Positions 50,048-61,735 of a stretch of DNA of 64,000 nucleotides are shown here, piece by piece; positions within the stretch are counted from its first letter, which is position 1; each line of letters begins with the position of its first letter. The notes under the pieces are model-generated. The model had not been told where the DNA came from and searched no databases. It worked only from the letters and a program-made list of their open reading frames with translations. Origin of the DNA: Phytophthora sp. 'mugwort' (lineage: Eukaryota > Oomycota > Peronosporomycetes > Peronosporales > Peronosporaceae); NCBI GenBank assembly GCA_033558025.1, contig JAUCEF010000017.1, positions 744,001-808,000 of the forward strand, in the 5' to 3' direction. A program made the position numbers and the translations under genes.

Positions 50048-53009
50048 GGGGATGTCAGAATTGACGAAATTGACCCGGAGATCGCATGCCGTTTCGCCCT
50101 AGCCGAAGCAGCCGAGCTAGCGGACTATAGCGACTCGGAGGAGGAATATTCCGAGGACGATGCTGGCAAATTTCTTAACACGGAAGGTCACAGACACGAT
50201 GCTGTGCGCCAATCGTTATCACAGGCGACAGTGATGACACTGGATATGGATGTACCGACAGTGCACGAGGTTGAAGTGACAAGCTTTCTGACCGAAATGG
50301 CATGAGATTTTCGGACAATTTCGAAGTTTCGTCGACAGCGATCGGAAAAAATAATAAAAATATAATATAATCTGCATTGTATTGACGGAATAACTCATTA
50401 TTGAGAAATCGCCCGATCCGTAAAATATCTAATTGGATCAGTAATAATAGTATTTATCTCCAACATTGCTCTATTAGGGCAGCCAACATTGGTTGGTTCT
50501 CGGTGGCCCCAAAGCTCAAGCAGCCACGATACTTGAGGTCCTTTGCATCATTCTCGAACTTGCAACCGACCAGCCACCATGTCCTCCAAGGCTCTCTGCA
50601 ACTTTTTCTTGGCTGCCTGCGGCGACGGCGTCTTCAAGTGCAAGAGCTGCGACACCACGCGCAAATAAACCACACGCACAGGTTATTCGAACCTAATGAG
50701 CCATCTCGTCGCCAAGCACCCGGACCATGCTGAGATCTTCGCTGCTAGTCAGCACCCACTCCCCGGCACGCTAGCGCAACATGGCTTCGCCGACGAGAAG
50801 CGATGGAGATCTACAAGTGGATGGAGTGGGTTGTCATGCGAAACCACGCTCTTGCTGAGGTCGACAACCACTTACCCGATGGATGTCGCGTATCCAACCG
50901 ATCTCATCGAAGATCCTGCTGCGCTACACCACCCATGTGTCAAGAAACGTCGGCACCAAGCTTGCTAGTCGCATGGGGGACTGCTTTGGGCTCATGTTCG
51001 ACGGATAGACGGATCGATGCACTTTGTGGCGATCTACGCAGTGTATGCCAAGAACGAAGAGCGTGAGCAGCCACTGTTGGCAATCTCTCCAGCCGAGGAC
51101 GGCCAGACCGCGGACGCTCATATCGAGATGATCGAGAATGTGCTCGGGGTCTACCACAAGCGACTTGACATGATCCAGTTTTGTGTGGGCGACAAATGCG
51201 TCACGAGCCAAGTGATTACGGCTCGTCTGTCAGCATCTCTTGTCGGAAGATGCGAGCCATCGCTTTAACCTCGCCGTGGCACGATTCACCACCAAACATA
51301 AGGACATCGTGGACGAGGTTCAAGCCTGCGTTCAGCTCGGCACGCCAACAACCACACCCAGCTTATGAAGCATACCAAGCTAAAGGCGAAGAAGGAAAAC
51401 CTCACACGCTGGTCGTCTACGTACAAGATGCTCGCTCGATACCTTGAGATCCGGGATGCTGCAAAGATGGTCTCCAATGTAGAAAATCTGGTCCCTCGCC
51501 CAAGCACCCATCGGAAAATTGTTCAGCTCACTAGCCAGTTGAAAGAACTTGACAGTGTGTGCGTCCAGCTGCAGAGAGAGCAATGCTCGTTGGCGGACGT
51601 GCGCGTACTCTTCGACGCCGAGATGCCAAATATCCGTCGACGGCGGCGTACTTGAAGTCGGACGCACGCCTCGTCCACGCACCTGAGTTTGAGAGTGCGC
51701 TTGTCAAGCTCCTTCGTGACCAGCGTCGTTCAGCCGCCGACGAGCGGGCAATTAGTCCGTTCGAGCTACCAGCGGTACAACCAACAACGACGAAAGGAAC
51801 GCGCCAAGGAGAACATTGCTGCTGTCGCTCTCCGCCAAGCGAAGCGTCCGTGCTTGGCCACTACGGTTACGTACCAGAACACTGTGCGCTAGTGCAAGCT
51901 GGTGATGACGTCACAGCGCGGTGGTCTTCTTCCGGCTCTTTTCGAGATGATTGTGTTTCTTCGTGCCAACCATGCTCTTTGGAGCTACAACTCGCTAACT
52001 GTGTGAGTGAGGTCGCCGAACACCACAACTAGAGCACAAGTAACACGTAGCTAGCAAACCGAATGGTAAAACACGTGATTCATCTAGTTAATAAAAGACT
52101 GTCCCTCTCCTTCAGAGTCATGATTCATCCCTCAGCATGCCCTCGGGGAATAAAATTCCCACGCACAACGCCTACGATCCGCCATGGACCCAAACACGCG
52201 GTAGCTAACCCGAGTCGGAGGTATTATCTCCTACTAATCTCATAAGCGTGATTTGTGGAAGTGTTTTACTTGGGACACGCATCGATACCCACGACAATAA
52301 CAATAATATTCAAAAATTACATACCGATACAACGGGATATTATTACGAATATTACTGAATAATTATAATTGCGACCTCGGGTATTGCCCTTATTATTATG
52401 CTTTGACGAGCCGCCTAATCAATTTTTATAGTGAATTGTCCGATCGCTGGTCCAGCGGGTATCAGAATTCTGCGCATGAAAACCGCCCAGACAAGAACCC
52501 AACCGAACAATCACGGTTTTGCAATGCCAAATACCAGTGACCGCCAGTTTTTAATCGCCGAGGTCGTATACCTCCTCGTTCTCGCTATCCTAGAGTCCGA
52601 CAAAACCATCGGTGGGAACTCTCCCTTTGGACTGGATAGAGTTCTTCCAGTCGAGTCTACAGTGGAGGAGCTGTAGGTTCTTGCGCGGCGCTACCTGACA
52701 GCGAGAGCAAACTCAGCTGTGAGGCGATGCCTACACCACGTTTTTATGGTTTCGGTGGTCACAGACAGATAGCGATAGTAGCAGCCTCGCAGCAACGACG
52801 GCGTCAGGGAAGCCTCTTCCCCTTGATGTTGCCGGTGCCGTTTGCCGTATGAGATATTGATTGCAAATCGTATGTGCTATTTCGTGAAATCGCCCACCTC
52901 TGGAGATTGTGATTTCGAAATGGCATGTCATTTGTCATAAAATCTCATGCCATTTCAGGGCGAAATCGCATGCGATTTCAGCGGCAGCGTTATTAATTCT
53001 GACACCCCC
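50048..53009 (+). mobile_element. BED-finger hAT-like element, decayed, with inverted ends
   Basis: The left end (GGGGATGTCAGAATTGA from 50,048) and the right end in reverse complement (GGGGGTGTCAGAATTAA, ending 53,009) match over the first 17 bases at 15 positions. Matches resume further in at ATCGCATGC, TTTCGCCCT and GAAATGGCATGAGATTTT. The left copy has about 193 bp between TTTCGCCCT (50,100) and GAAATGG (50,294), absent from the right copy. The transposase-like region is 50,579-52,030. An 8 bp target duplication could not be recognised. Confidence 0.6.
50579..52030 (+). pseudogene. BED zinc-finger hAT-like transposase, many breaks
   Basis: From ATG 50,579: CNFFLAACGDGVFKCKSCDT, a stop, then TTRTGYSNLMSHLVAKHPDH, forming a BED-type C2H2 finger (CKSC..HLVAKH). 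Further: WMEWVVMRNHALAEVDNHLP, GLMFDGWTDRSMHFVAIYAV (the hAT DGWT catalytic-Asp block), MIENVLGVYHKRLDMIQFCV, GDKCVTSQ, a helix-rich middle part (HKDIVDEVQACVQLGTPTTT, MLARYLEIRDAAKMV) and LWSYNSLTV near the end. At least six frame changes or stops. Strong match in order to the BED-hAT-like family common in oomycetes; clearly inactive. Confidence 0.7.
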
Positions 53010-54728
53010 TAATGCCACGACCGTCTTCTTAACCAACTCCCTGGTCGCTCTGTGCAGAACCATATACCCGCTACGGCTTACACGCGAAAACCCCGATACG
53101 CTTGCTGTCGTAGCGTAATATCCGTCCTCAAATTGGTCCCAATCAGAACGTCTTATTTATCCTACAAATTTTGCTTTTGTATGTTCGGCATATTGTCGGA
53201 TTTACACTGCCGTCCTGGTGTGTTTGGTTTCTGCTTACAAGTAAGTACAGTACTGTACTGCCGGGATGGCGAAGTTATTCATCCATCCGTTTTGCGACTA
53301 CGTCAGCGAGCAGCAATCATGGCCGATGATAACGCAAGATGTTAATTTTATGCAACTAGCGAGATCGAAGCCGCTATACCGGTACCCTACCCTCGACTTG
53401 GGATTTGTTTTGTAGTCAGGATTAAAACCGACAAACCTCTCTATATTGTAAAGAGTTAATATTAGCCTAATATTATTAAGTCATCTTGGGAATGGTATTA
53501 AACAGACTATCCTTAGTTAGTAATAAAAAAAACGAGCTTATAGTGACCTGTATCGAAGAAGGGCATTGCTATCGTGGTCTGGTTCTGGCTCGACTCTCCT
53601 ATACATGTACCTTCGCCCGCCACCGGTAGACTGCTGCCGGTTGCCCTTCTCGTTGAAGTGAGTAACATCATTGCTAATGAACTACCTAAATTTCGCAAAT
53701 AGTGTTTCAAGCAACAGGATCATCCTGCTCGCCGTGTTACGGACAGTTATTTCATATAAATCTTCAGACGCTACATGCCACAAGTAGTTCCTTCATGACG
53801 ATAAGCATAAGTATTCTCCTCTGCAGTTCACTAAAATTTCCAATATACTTTAGTTTTGAGTTGGTCGGCTGAGCCTCTGTGTGAGGTCTTCTTGAGTAAA
53901 ATTAGCGAAGAGTCTAAAGCGAATATAAGTTTGATTGCGCAGGCCTCGATGGCGTTGATTGAACGGACGGTACCCATATTGCAGAAACATGAATAACGCA
54001 ATAAGAGGCAGCAAATGCACGCACCATCACCTCTAGCATAATAATGTTTTCTCTTTACGAATACGCAGACAACCCCAACACTGTTTGCATATCACTCTGT
54101 GTCACCATCTCGAATGTACGCATTTGTAATGGAGCATCAACCACACGTTCTGCATTTTACCCTTGCTTTCTATAATAATCAATGCCGATACACAGGCAGT
54201 GTGACCAGCAGCGCAACAACAATAAAAAGATAGTCTTCAAATGCATCTACTGTGCGATACATGTACGCTACCATAGCTATCGACACCGAGTTTTGATGCC
54301 AAGGAAATGCCACCTATCCAGTGTGGTAAGTTATTGCTAAAAGCCGATCAAGCACAAACAACACCAGGCATAGCCCATGCGATTGGCAAGGTCGACTTCA
54401 GGCTTCGCTGTCAGATTGTAAGGCAGCGCCAGTAGGTATGATCCCCGATGATGCCTTTCAGCACGTTTCTGTCCGAGAGCGGTAGCTGCATCCGCAGAAC
54501 ATTTAGCGTCGGAGATCGGCATTGTCCGTTCGTTTGTATAAATCCATGCATTTGATTTGTATGGACATGTTTGACTATTGTAAGCTCTCTGCGCTATGCA
54601 CCTTCCATTTGAACGCTTCCACTGACTTACCCAAAGTTTATCCTCCAACTTTCCGGCCGAGCAGCAAGTCAACCTCGCGTCGCTATTGAGCTAAGAAGTA
54701 CACCATCTTCCCTCACGAAAGCTACAAA
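53010..54728. other. intergenic, nothing assigned
   Basis: About 1.7 kb of A/T-rich sequence without supported ORFs. A minus ORF at 54,337-54,672 and a plus ORF at 53,052-53,345 show no domain. The last 100 bp should carry the promoter of the GH17 gene. Confidence 0.4.
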
Positions 54729-56053
54729 ATGAAAGTCTTCCTCCCGATTTTTGGTGCGTCTGCGCTGCTCATGCTCTCAGGTAACACCGACGCTCTCAAC
54801 GTGAAAGTGCACGGCGTTAATTACCACTCGCGCAAGGGACCCGATTGGGCTCCCGACAGCTCCAAGTGCAAGACCGCGTCCGAGGTGCAGAAGGACATGT
54901 ACGCGTTGAAAGAAATTTTTTGGGTGTGCATCTACTCGCTACTGGACTGGAACCAGGCGGAGCACATGCTGCCTGCGGCCAAGAATGCTGGTCTACAAGT
55001 GCACCTTGGTATCTGGACTACTAATAGCCACGACTACCTGTTGCAAGAGAAGGCGAAACTCGCGTCACTCATTGACTCGGGACTCTATGACAACAATGTC
55101 ATCGGCCTACACGTCGGTAGTGAGACTGTGTATCGTAAAGAGATCACTGCTGATACTGCCATCAGCTACATGAACGAGATCCCCAACTACATCCGTAGCC
55201 GCGGCAAGAACACCCCAGTCACCATTGCGGATGTCATCGATATTTACTATGATACCCCAGATGGTCGATGCTGTCGATTACATCTCCGTGAACGAATTTG
55301 CTTACTGGGAGGGTGTCGACGTGAAAAGAAGGTGCCGCTAAAACGCTTAATCGTTCGTGCTATCCGTGTGGTTGTTGCACAGAAGAACAAGCGCATGGTT
55401 CTCTCTGAAGCCGGCTGGAGTTCAGGTGGCTACAACGCGAAGACCAGTGTGGCTTCTCCAGCCAACCAGGCCAAATTCTTCTTGGACTTCTTCCAGGTTG
55501 CTCGCTCGAGTGGCATGGAGTACTACTGGTACACTGCATTTGACTCTCAGTGGCGTGTGACCAACAGTGGTTACGAGGTAGAGGCCAACTTCGGTGTCTT
55601 CAAGGAGGATGACAGCATGAAGAGCAATTTCCAGCAGCTGACGATCGCTGGAAGGATCTGCGTGCCATTCGCAACACTGGTACGAACCGGTTGCTGTCGG
55701 AAAAGAATGCCGGCGTGTACATGTCGACTAAGTCGAACGACTGGCTGGTGAAAGAGCAGCAGACGTGGTTTTTTTACACGGCCACTAACCAAGTTCGTTT
55801 AAAGAGCGGTGATCGTTGTCTTGATGCGTACCAGCCGTGGGAAGGCGGTATTGTGCACGTTTACCGCTGAATCGACAGTGAAGGGAACCAAAAGTGGACG
55901 TACGAGAGTTCGACCGGCAAGCTCAGGCACGCAACGCACCGCAGCTTTTGTCTGGACACAGACCCTGCTCAGGGCTATAAGGTGCAGCTCTACGGTTGCT
56001 CACCGAACAACCCGAACCAAAACTGGACCATCATCAACCCTGACAACGTTTAA
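54729..56053 (+). pseudogene. GH17 beta-1,3-glucanase with ricin-type lectin (CBM13-like) tail, frameshifted
   Basis: A secreted beta-1,3-glucan hydrolase family acting on cell wall glucan. Signal peptide MKVFLPIFGASALLMLSGNT. The GH17 barrel reads VHGVNYHSRKGPDWAPDSSK, YSLLDWNQAEHMLPAAKNAG, LHVGSETVYR (acid Glu132), VTIADVIDIYYDTP, then in another frame MVDAVDYISVNEFAYWEGVD, and again in the first frame MVLSEAGWSSGGYNAK (nucleophile Glu). After a shift near 55,645 the frame continues KDLRAIRNTGTNRLLSEKNA and a beta-trefoil lectin domain: SGDRCLDAYQPWEGGIVHVY, KWTYESSTGKLR, FCLDTDPAQGYKVQLYGCSP, NNPNQNWTI. One TGA near 55,870 replaces a probable Trp codon. Frame changes near 55,258, 55,330 and 55,645 plus the stop disable it unless they are assembly errors; the rest is well conserved. 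Confidence 0.85.
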
Positions 56054-56383
56054 GGTCCTTCACCACGTACTAGTTTGAGCACCAAAACGTTGACTGGAAG
56101 CAATTTACTCGACTACTGGCGAGCGACAGCAAATACAAGACTACTGCGTCTTTCTTCACCAAAACATCTTCCGAGCTTGAGCATTTACTTGACTAATAGC
56201 GGTAAAACCCAATAAAAAGCTTACCTCATAAGTGAAGCAGCCAGACCTCTGCAGTTTTGGTACTTGAAGTATTTTTTGCTGAAAAAAGGTGTACTACATG
56301 CTTTGTTTTCCGCACAGATTAAGCACTTTTTATTTGTAGTATTTGGTAAAACTGACATTATTGTTATAACTTGCTCATATTGA
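56054..56383. other. convergent intergenic gap
   Basis: About 330 bp between the 3' ends of the GH17 gene (+) and the FAM227 gene (-). No features beyond expected 3' UTR sequence. Confidence 0.5.
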
Positions 56384-57806
56384 CTAATTTTCTGGACCTA
56401 TTGCAATACCCGAACTCGCAGGTGCAGTAGGGGCCGCATCGTCCCCTTCACTAACGTGTTTGCGACACATGAGAACGGTGCAATAAGCCTGAAGTGCCTT
56501 TTTCCCGCTGCTAAGCACCAAGTCCCTCGTTTCATGCAACGCTGCGATCTCGCGTTTAATATCACGGTGCTCCTTCTGAATCTCTCGCATGTATTTCTCC
56601 TGTTGGCGCTGAGCTTCAGCCGCGTAGCCCTTCTGCGGTTTACGTCGGTAGCTGCAGCATTCAAATACACGACAACGGGTCGGTTCTATGCGAATAAAAA
56701 CAACGATGCTTTGACACGTACAATTTGTGGAAAGTCTCTTCACCGCCGACGGCACAGTCCGCTGCTGGCGTAGTGCGAATAACCAAACTGGCCTTCTTTG
56801 CATTCTTGGTTGGGGAACGGAAGTATTGCTTCATGAGAGGACTTAATTGAGACGCGTTAAAAGGAGCACGCTGCTGATGTCGCCGAAGGCGGTGCAAAAT
56901 ACCCAAACCGTCTACATCGTCCAGATCACCGATGTAGATTGGTGTCACTTGAGGTTCCAAAATCTTCGCGATGCTATTGTCTCCAGTCGCTAACTTCCCA
57001 AGATATGAAGGCATACTTGCCGACTTTGCAAGAGATTGAGAGGTTTGAGGAGAGAGAAGTCTTGGTAGATGGGAGATGTCGCCAAATCCACCGTCTCTAG
57101 CCGATCCACTTCCTGTGACTGTTCCATCGATTATCGCTCCAATTGATGCTGACGCCGCAAGTTTACCAACCGGCTTAATCTTGGCGCCTAAATCATCCAC
57201 CACTTCTTCTGGGAAGTACTGCCGTCTCATGGACTGCACCGAGGCCGGGGTCATCTTGAGGCCAAGTAGCAACTGGCACACGAATAGGTAAACATTGTTC
57301 TTGAACTCGGGAGTGTAAAGATGTCGGGAACCTGGAAAAAGGTAGTGGAACCCCCAACAGACGCCGTTGGCAATGGCGTACGGGTAAACCCGGAAAATAT
57401 AGTCCATGCGTCGACGCAGTGCAGCAACCATTTTGACATACTTTTCGCTGATTTCTTCTGCTAGAGCACTCTGTTGTGCCAAAGAGTTCTTCTGAAAAAA
57501 GTGACAGAAAACCAGCCAGAATACTTCTTCAAAGAGGGCGCCAGAGAGCTCGGACAGCAGGAATCGCTTGAAATTTCGTCGCCCGTAATTTGTGTGAACT
57601 CGGTCAAATGTGTGTAATAGTAGCAAATTGGTGTTCATGTAGACACTGCTTCTCGGATTTGTCACTCCCCCTCCAGTACCTCCATCATTCACCCCGTACA
57701 CGAAACTCTCCACCGTGCGAGTGATGTGGCCTTCGATGCTCGCTTGCAGTTGTTTCTCGATCTGACCTCGTGCATTGCGTCTGTTGTCACCTTTGTGCAC
57801 CTCCAT
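56384..57806 (-). CDS. FAM227 domain protein
   Basis: Exons 56722-57806 and 56384-56651 with a 70 bp GTACGT..CTGCAG intron; the splice reads ETFHKF then YRRKPQKGYAAEAQRQQEKY and gives 450 aa. Start MEVHKGDNRRNARGQIEKQL. The FAM227 domain occupies about 45-200: FLLSELSGALFEEVFWLVFC, HFFQKNSLAQQSALAEEISE, DYIFRVYPYAIANGVCWGFH. The later family motif FNASQLSPLMKQYF lies near 330. The C-terminus is a coiled coil. FAM227 genes occur mainly in ciliated eukaryotes and the human ones are expressed in ciliated and testis tissue, so a role in the zoospore flagellum is plausible but inferred. Confidence 0.82.
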
Positions 57807-57860
57807 TTTCTTTTTCTTTAGTATTTGCTGGACATTGAGTAAAAAGTTAAAAAAAAAACT

Positions 57861-58302
57861 TTACTTTAAACCAACCGTAGGTCGCCACAGATTTACCGTG
57901 TGTGCTCGTGTTTTCTCATCCGGTCCAAAAAGCCGCTCTAGCATGGCCTGGTTGCTCGCAAGTGTCGTGGACGAGATAGCTCGACTTTTGGATGCCGCAG
58001 CGCCTCGATTTTCCAGCGTGTCCACGAGTGGAGGGACCAATTTGGAACAGTAGTCCGAATTTACACGCAGGTCGCACTCGAGACCGTGTTTGCGATTATT
58101 TGCTGTGCACATAGGCAGCGAGTGAAGTTAGTGCCGGCACTGAGAGAGAAGTATTAACGAAATCCGGACCTGTCGTCTGCAGTGAGTTGAGCCGCGACGA
58201 TATGATACCGATCATTTGCGCAGTGATGGCTTCCTTCTGATGGAGCGACTGCTTCACGTCCTTCTCATCGTCTTCCGTCCATGCGTTGCCTCGCTGCGCC
58301 AT
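57861..58302 (-). CDS. small conserved-looking protein of unknown function
   Basis: Exons 58170-58302 and 57861-58102, with a 67 bp intron (GTCCGG..GCACAG, branch-like CACTAAC). The splice joins SRLNSLQTT to ANNRKHGLECDL in frame, giving 124 aa from MAQRGNAWTEDDEKDVKQSL; an upstream Met at 58,356 would add 18 residues. Without splicing the frame stops at AAYVHSK. The protein is helical (VNSDYCSKLVPPLVDTLENR, AAASKSRAISSTTLASNQAM) and may be a small coiled-coil subunit. I do not recognise the family. It lies 55 bp upstream of the FAM227 start on the same strand. Confidence 0.6.
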
Positions 58303-58542
58303 TGCCACAGTCAGTGTATGTCCTTGCTGTGCGGCGACACTTGTCGCCCACCCCACAAGACTTGAACGCTATTTATACGAATGTGGCCCAACGTTGGAGA
58401 CAGAAGAAATCCGAAGTGCCACGAAAAGAATTCCAAAGATGGGCAGAGCACGTTCGGAGTGCTATTTCTCTTCGCGGCAGTGTGGAAACAAATAGGTATA
58501 TTAGTATTCCGCTAAACTACCTAAAAATTGCCTAATGTTTCA

Positions 58543-58614
58543 TACCTAAATTTCCAGTCGATCCTCTCGCGCATAATATACCTAAATTTCCAAACGATCC
58601 TCTCGCGCATAATA
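58543..58614. repeat. 36 bp tandem duplication
   Basis: Two adjacent copies of a 36 bp unit beginning TACCTAAATTTCC and ending TCTCGCGCATAATA (58,543-58,578 and 58,579-58,614), differing at two bases. Confidence 0.9.
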
Positions 58615-58778
58615 TCCCAGTTTGTGATACCCTCAATACCGGCATTATTATTAATATGTATACAGTATGCCAGACGGTTGTTTAATATACAAGTTCCACT
58701 GTAAAACAATATTATAGCATAATATAATATACATATAGTGCAATTATAATATTGTGTGTCAGACGGCAATGTAAACTA

Positions 58779-59639
58779 CCGACTTCCTCCACTTATAGTG
58801 GACAGGTCAGGTACCGGTACAAGGTACCACAAGTCAAAAGTGACGCTCTGGTAACCGGTAATTACCGAAAGTAGCGTAGGTGTACTTAGAAAAATGTGTA
58901 CGGTAATACAAAGCACATCTTCTATCACAGTCACACAGTCCATAAGCTGTTGGCAAATGATCACGCGCACGCAGAGATATTTCTGTGATGACTGCAGCGA
59001 CGACGCTATGCTTTCGTATACATCTACGCAGATATGTAATCTAACTGCGTGCGCAATTTCAGGTCTGTAGCGTGTCTGTGGACTAACTTCGACGGGTGAT
59101 TTTTTTAGTTAGCAGTTTCAATGACGTTATGGGTGACAATATACGTTCGTATTACTAACAAATTATCACTCTTCATTTCCTATGTCGTCATCCGAATCGA
59201 CTTCGCCAACATTTGCATCAATAGCGCAGTATTTGGTGAGTTTTCGATCAAATCTGCTGCTGTGATGTCAGCTTCGTTGAGTAGAGCCTTTCAAAAGTAG
59301 CTTTCGCCGAGATTCGCAGGCATCAGGGCTTAGGTCGGGGGATAGCATCTTAAAACGCTTTCGAACTTCCTTCGACTCTTCTAGCGCACATGCAGCGTTG
59401 AGCTTCTCCTTTGCTGTAAAGGAAGCCGGCGCTTTCCGGCGGAGGTACGAGGAGGGGGCGATTGCATGTTGGGCAATGAAAGTGGTGATCGTCTCGGTTA
59501 AATACCACTAGTTTAAACGATGTGATATGTTTGCAACGTCGCTTATATGTGGAACTGAGGAGTTCCTCAAATACAGCAATATAGCAATATGATTGGTCGC
59601 TCTTATATGAGGTTGCCCACTCTAAGCGGAGGAAGTCGG
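58779..59639. mobile_element. TA-flanked inverted-repeat DNA element (Tc1/mariner-like MITE?)
   Basis: The left end CCGACTTCCTCCACTTATAG (58,779-58,798, continuing TGG) matches the reverse complement of 59,617-59,639 at 21 of 23 bases. TA lies just outside both ends (58,777-58,778; 59,640-59,641). Length 861 bp. A minus-frame stretch near 59,290-59,460 reads APSSYLRRKAPASFTAKEKL, a Myb-accessory-like phrase, but no transposase is present, so the element is non-autonomous. The TA duplication suggests the Tc1/mariner group; another superfamily is possible. Confidence 0.75.
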
Positions 59640-59801
59640 TATATCTGTATATTAATATTATTCCTTATACTCCAGTTAGTGATTCGTAATATTAAATCCG
59701 CTATTAGTACTAAAGGCTTGGTACTTGATGGCAAAATGCAAAGTGATGATTTAGGTCCTTAGTTCGCAAACTCCTTGCTACCTCTAAGCCTACAGTTCTA
59801 C

Positions 59802-61735
59802 CTACTGGGTACACTCTACTGGATTCTCCACTGGATACTGAGTTACTTCAGCCAATAGGCGAGTGCCGCGTAGAGCCCATCTTGTACCCACTCGTGGCGT
59901 AATCGTCCGTGGCGTAACACCGTCCCGTAATCGCAGAAATGGTTGCGGTGTCACTGAGCGAAGGTCATACCGGTATCTTACCGGTATACCGTAGCTGGTC
60001 GAGACGTCTTCTTGACAACTTCCACTCGACTCGACAGCCTTCAGCGCTTCGATGTCGAGCTTGCTCCGGAGCACACTGAACTGCGTCGCAGAGATTGGCT
60101 TCGTCAGGATGTCCGCCAGCATGTCGGTTGTCCAAACATACTGCAGCACCACTTGACCGTCTTCTACCTTCTCGCGCACGAAATGGTAGCAAATGTCGAT
60201 GTGCTTGGTGTGCTTGTGGAATTCGGGATTCTTGGCCAACGCGATGGAGCCTTGGTTGTCCTCGTAGATCTTGATTGCTTCATCGCTTGTCATCTCGCCG
60301 AGCTCGCACAGGAACACCTTGAGCCACACCGCCTCTTGTGTCTCCTCCGATAGCGCCATATACTCAGCTTCCGTCGAAGACAGCGCCACTCTCCGCTGCT
60401 TCTTGCTCCTCCAGCTGGTGCATCCGCCATTCATCATGAACGCGTAGCCACTTGTACTTCTTCTTGACTCGATGTCTCCAGCCCAGTTGGCATCTGAATA
60501 GCCTTGGAGTCCGTCGTCGCAGCTCACTTGACACTCGATGCCGTGCGTCTTCGTGCCTTGAATGTACCTGAAGACCCTCTTGAGCGCCTGCCAGTGTGTC
60601 GGACATGGATCTGCTGCAAACTGGCTGAGAACTCCCACTGCTGCTGCAAGGTCCGGACGTGAGCCACCATGGCCCGGATCCTGTGGCGTCTTGACAGGGT
60701 TGCTCTTCTCCATGTTGCAACTTCTCCAGAATGTCCTTCGCAAACTTGGTTTGCCGCATCGACACCTTCCCTGCCGTCCCATCTTGATCGATTTCCATGC
60801 CGAGGAAGTACTTGAGGTGGCCCAGGTCCGTCATCTTGAAACGGTCACTGAGCTCCTTCTTCGTCGACATGGGCAGCTTGTCGTTGTTACTTGCAAGGAC
60901 CAGGTCGTCGGCATATAGAGCCACGAAGATCATGTCTTGGTCGTCACGCTTGAATTAGATGCAGTGGTCGGACTCGCACTTCTTGAACCCTAGCTTGAGC
61001 ATGAGATCGTCGATGGTCTTGTTCCACATCCGCGGCGACTGCTTCAAACCGTAAAGAGACCGCTTGAGCTGACAGACATAGTCCGGGTGCTTTTCATCGA
61101 TGTAGCCGTCCGGCTGTGCCATGTAGATGTCTTCGTCCAACAAACCGTTCAAGAAAGCTGTCTTGACATCCATCTGGTGCACCATGAGATTGTACTTTGC
61201 CGCCAGACTGAGCAGGATCCTGATCGACGTGAACTTGGCCACTGGCGCGAAAGTCTCGTCGTAGTCGATGCCGCACTTCTGCGAAAATCCCTTGGCCACC
61301 AGTCGCGCCTTGAACCGTTCGATCTCTCCAGCCTGGTTTTCTTTCACACGGAACACCCATCGGTTGTCGGTTGCCTTGCGTCCTTTTTGGCAGCGGCACG
61401 AGGATCCACGTCTCGTTCTTGCGGAGCGACTCGACCTCCGAGATACACGCCTCCTTCCACTTGACTGCGTCGCTGGATTCCATCGCCGACTTGAACGTGG
61501 TCGGCATTTCTCCCACTGAATTCACGACGTATGCAGCTTCGAAGTCTTGACTTTCTTGAGCCGCAGCCGACATCTCGCCCAGAGTCAGGCGTCGACTCTG
61601 CCGCTTGGCACTTGGAACTTCCACAGCTTCTTCCAGCGACTGCGTCCGCGGGTGTCGTTTGCTGCCTGGTTCAAAACCTTCGTCCCGCGCTGCTTCTTCG
61701 TCTTCTTCTTCTTTGTTATCTTCATCCGACTGCAA
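59802..61735 (-). pseudogene. copia reverse transcriptase and RNase H region
   Basis: KWKEACISEVESLRKNETWI leads, after a frameshift near 61,375, into FKARLVAKGFSQKCGIDYDE, TFAPVAKFTSIRILLSLAAK, VHQMDVKTAFLNGLLDEDIY and LYGLKQSPRMW. A TAA stop interrupts at 60,955-60,957 within one continuous frame. FVALYADDLVLASNN (YADD active site), LKYFLGMEIDQDGTAG and, after a further frameshift near 60,730, the RNase H domain follow: YSDANWAGDIESRRSTSGYA, LSSTEAEYMALSEETQEAVW, IYEDNQGSIALAKNPEFHKH, TKHIDICYHFVREK. It ends with a degenerate tail. Confidence 0.92.
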
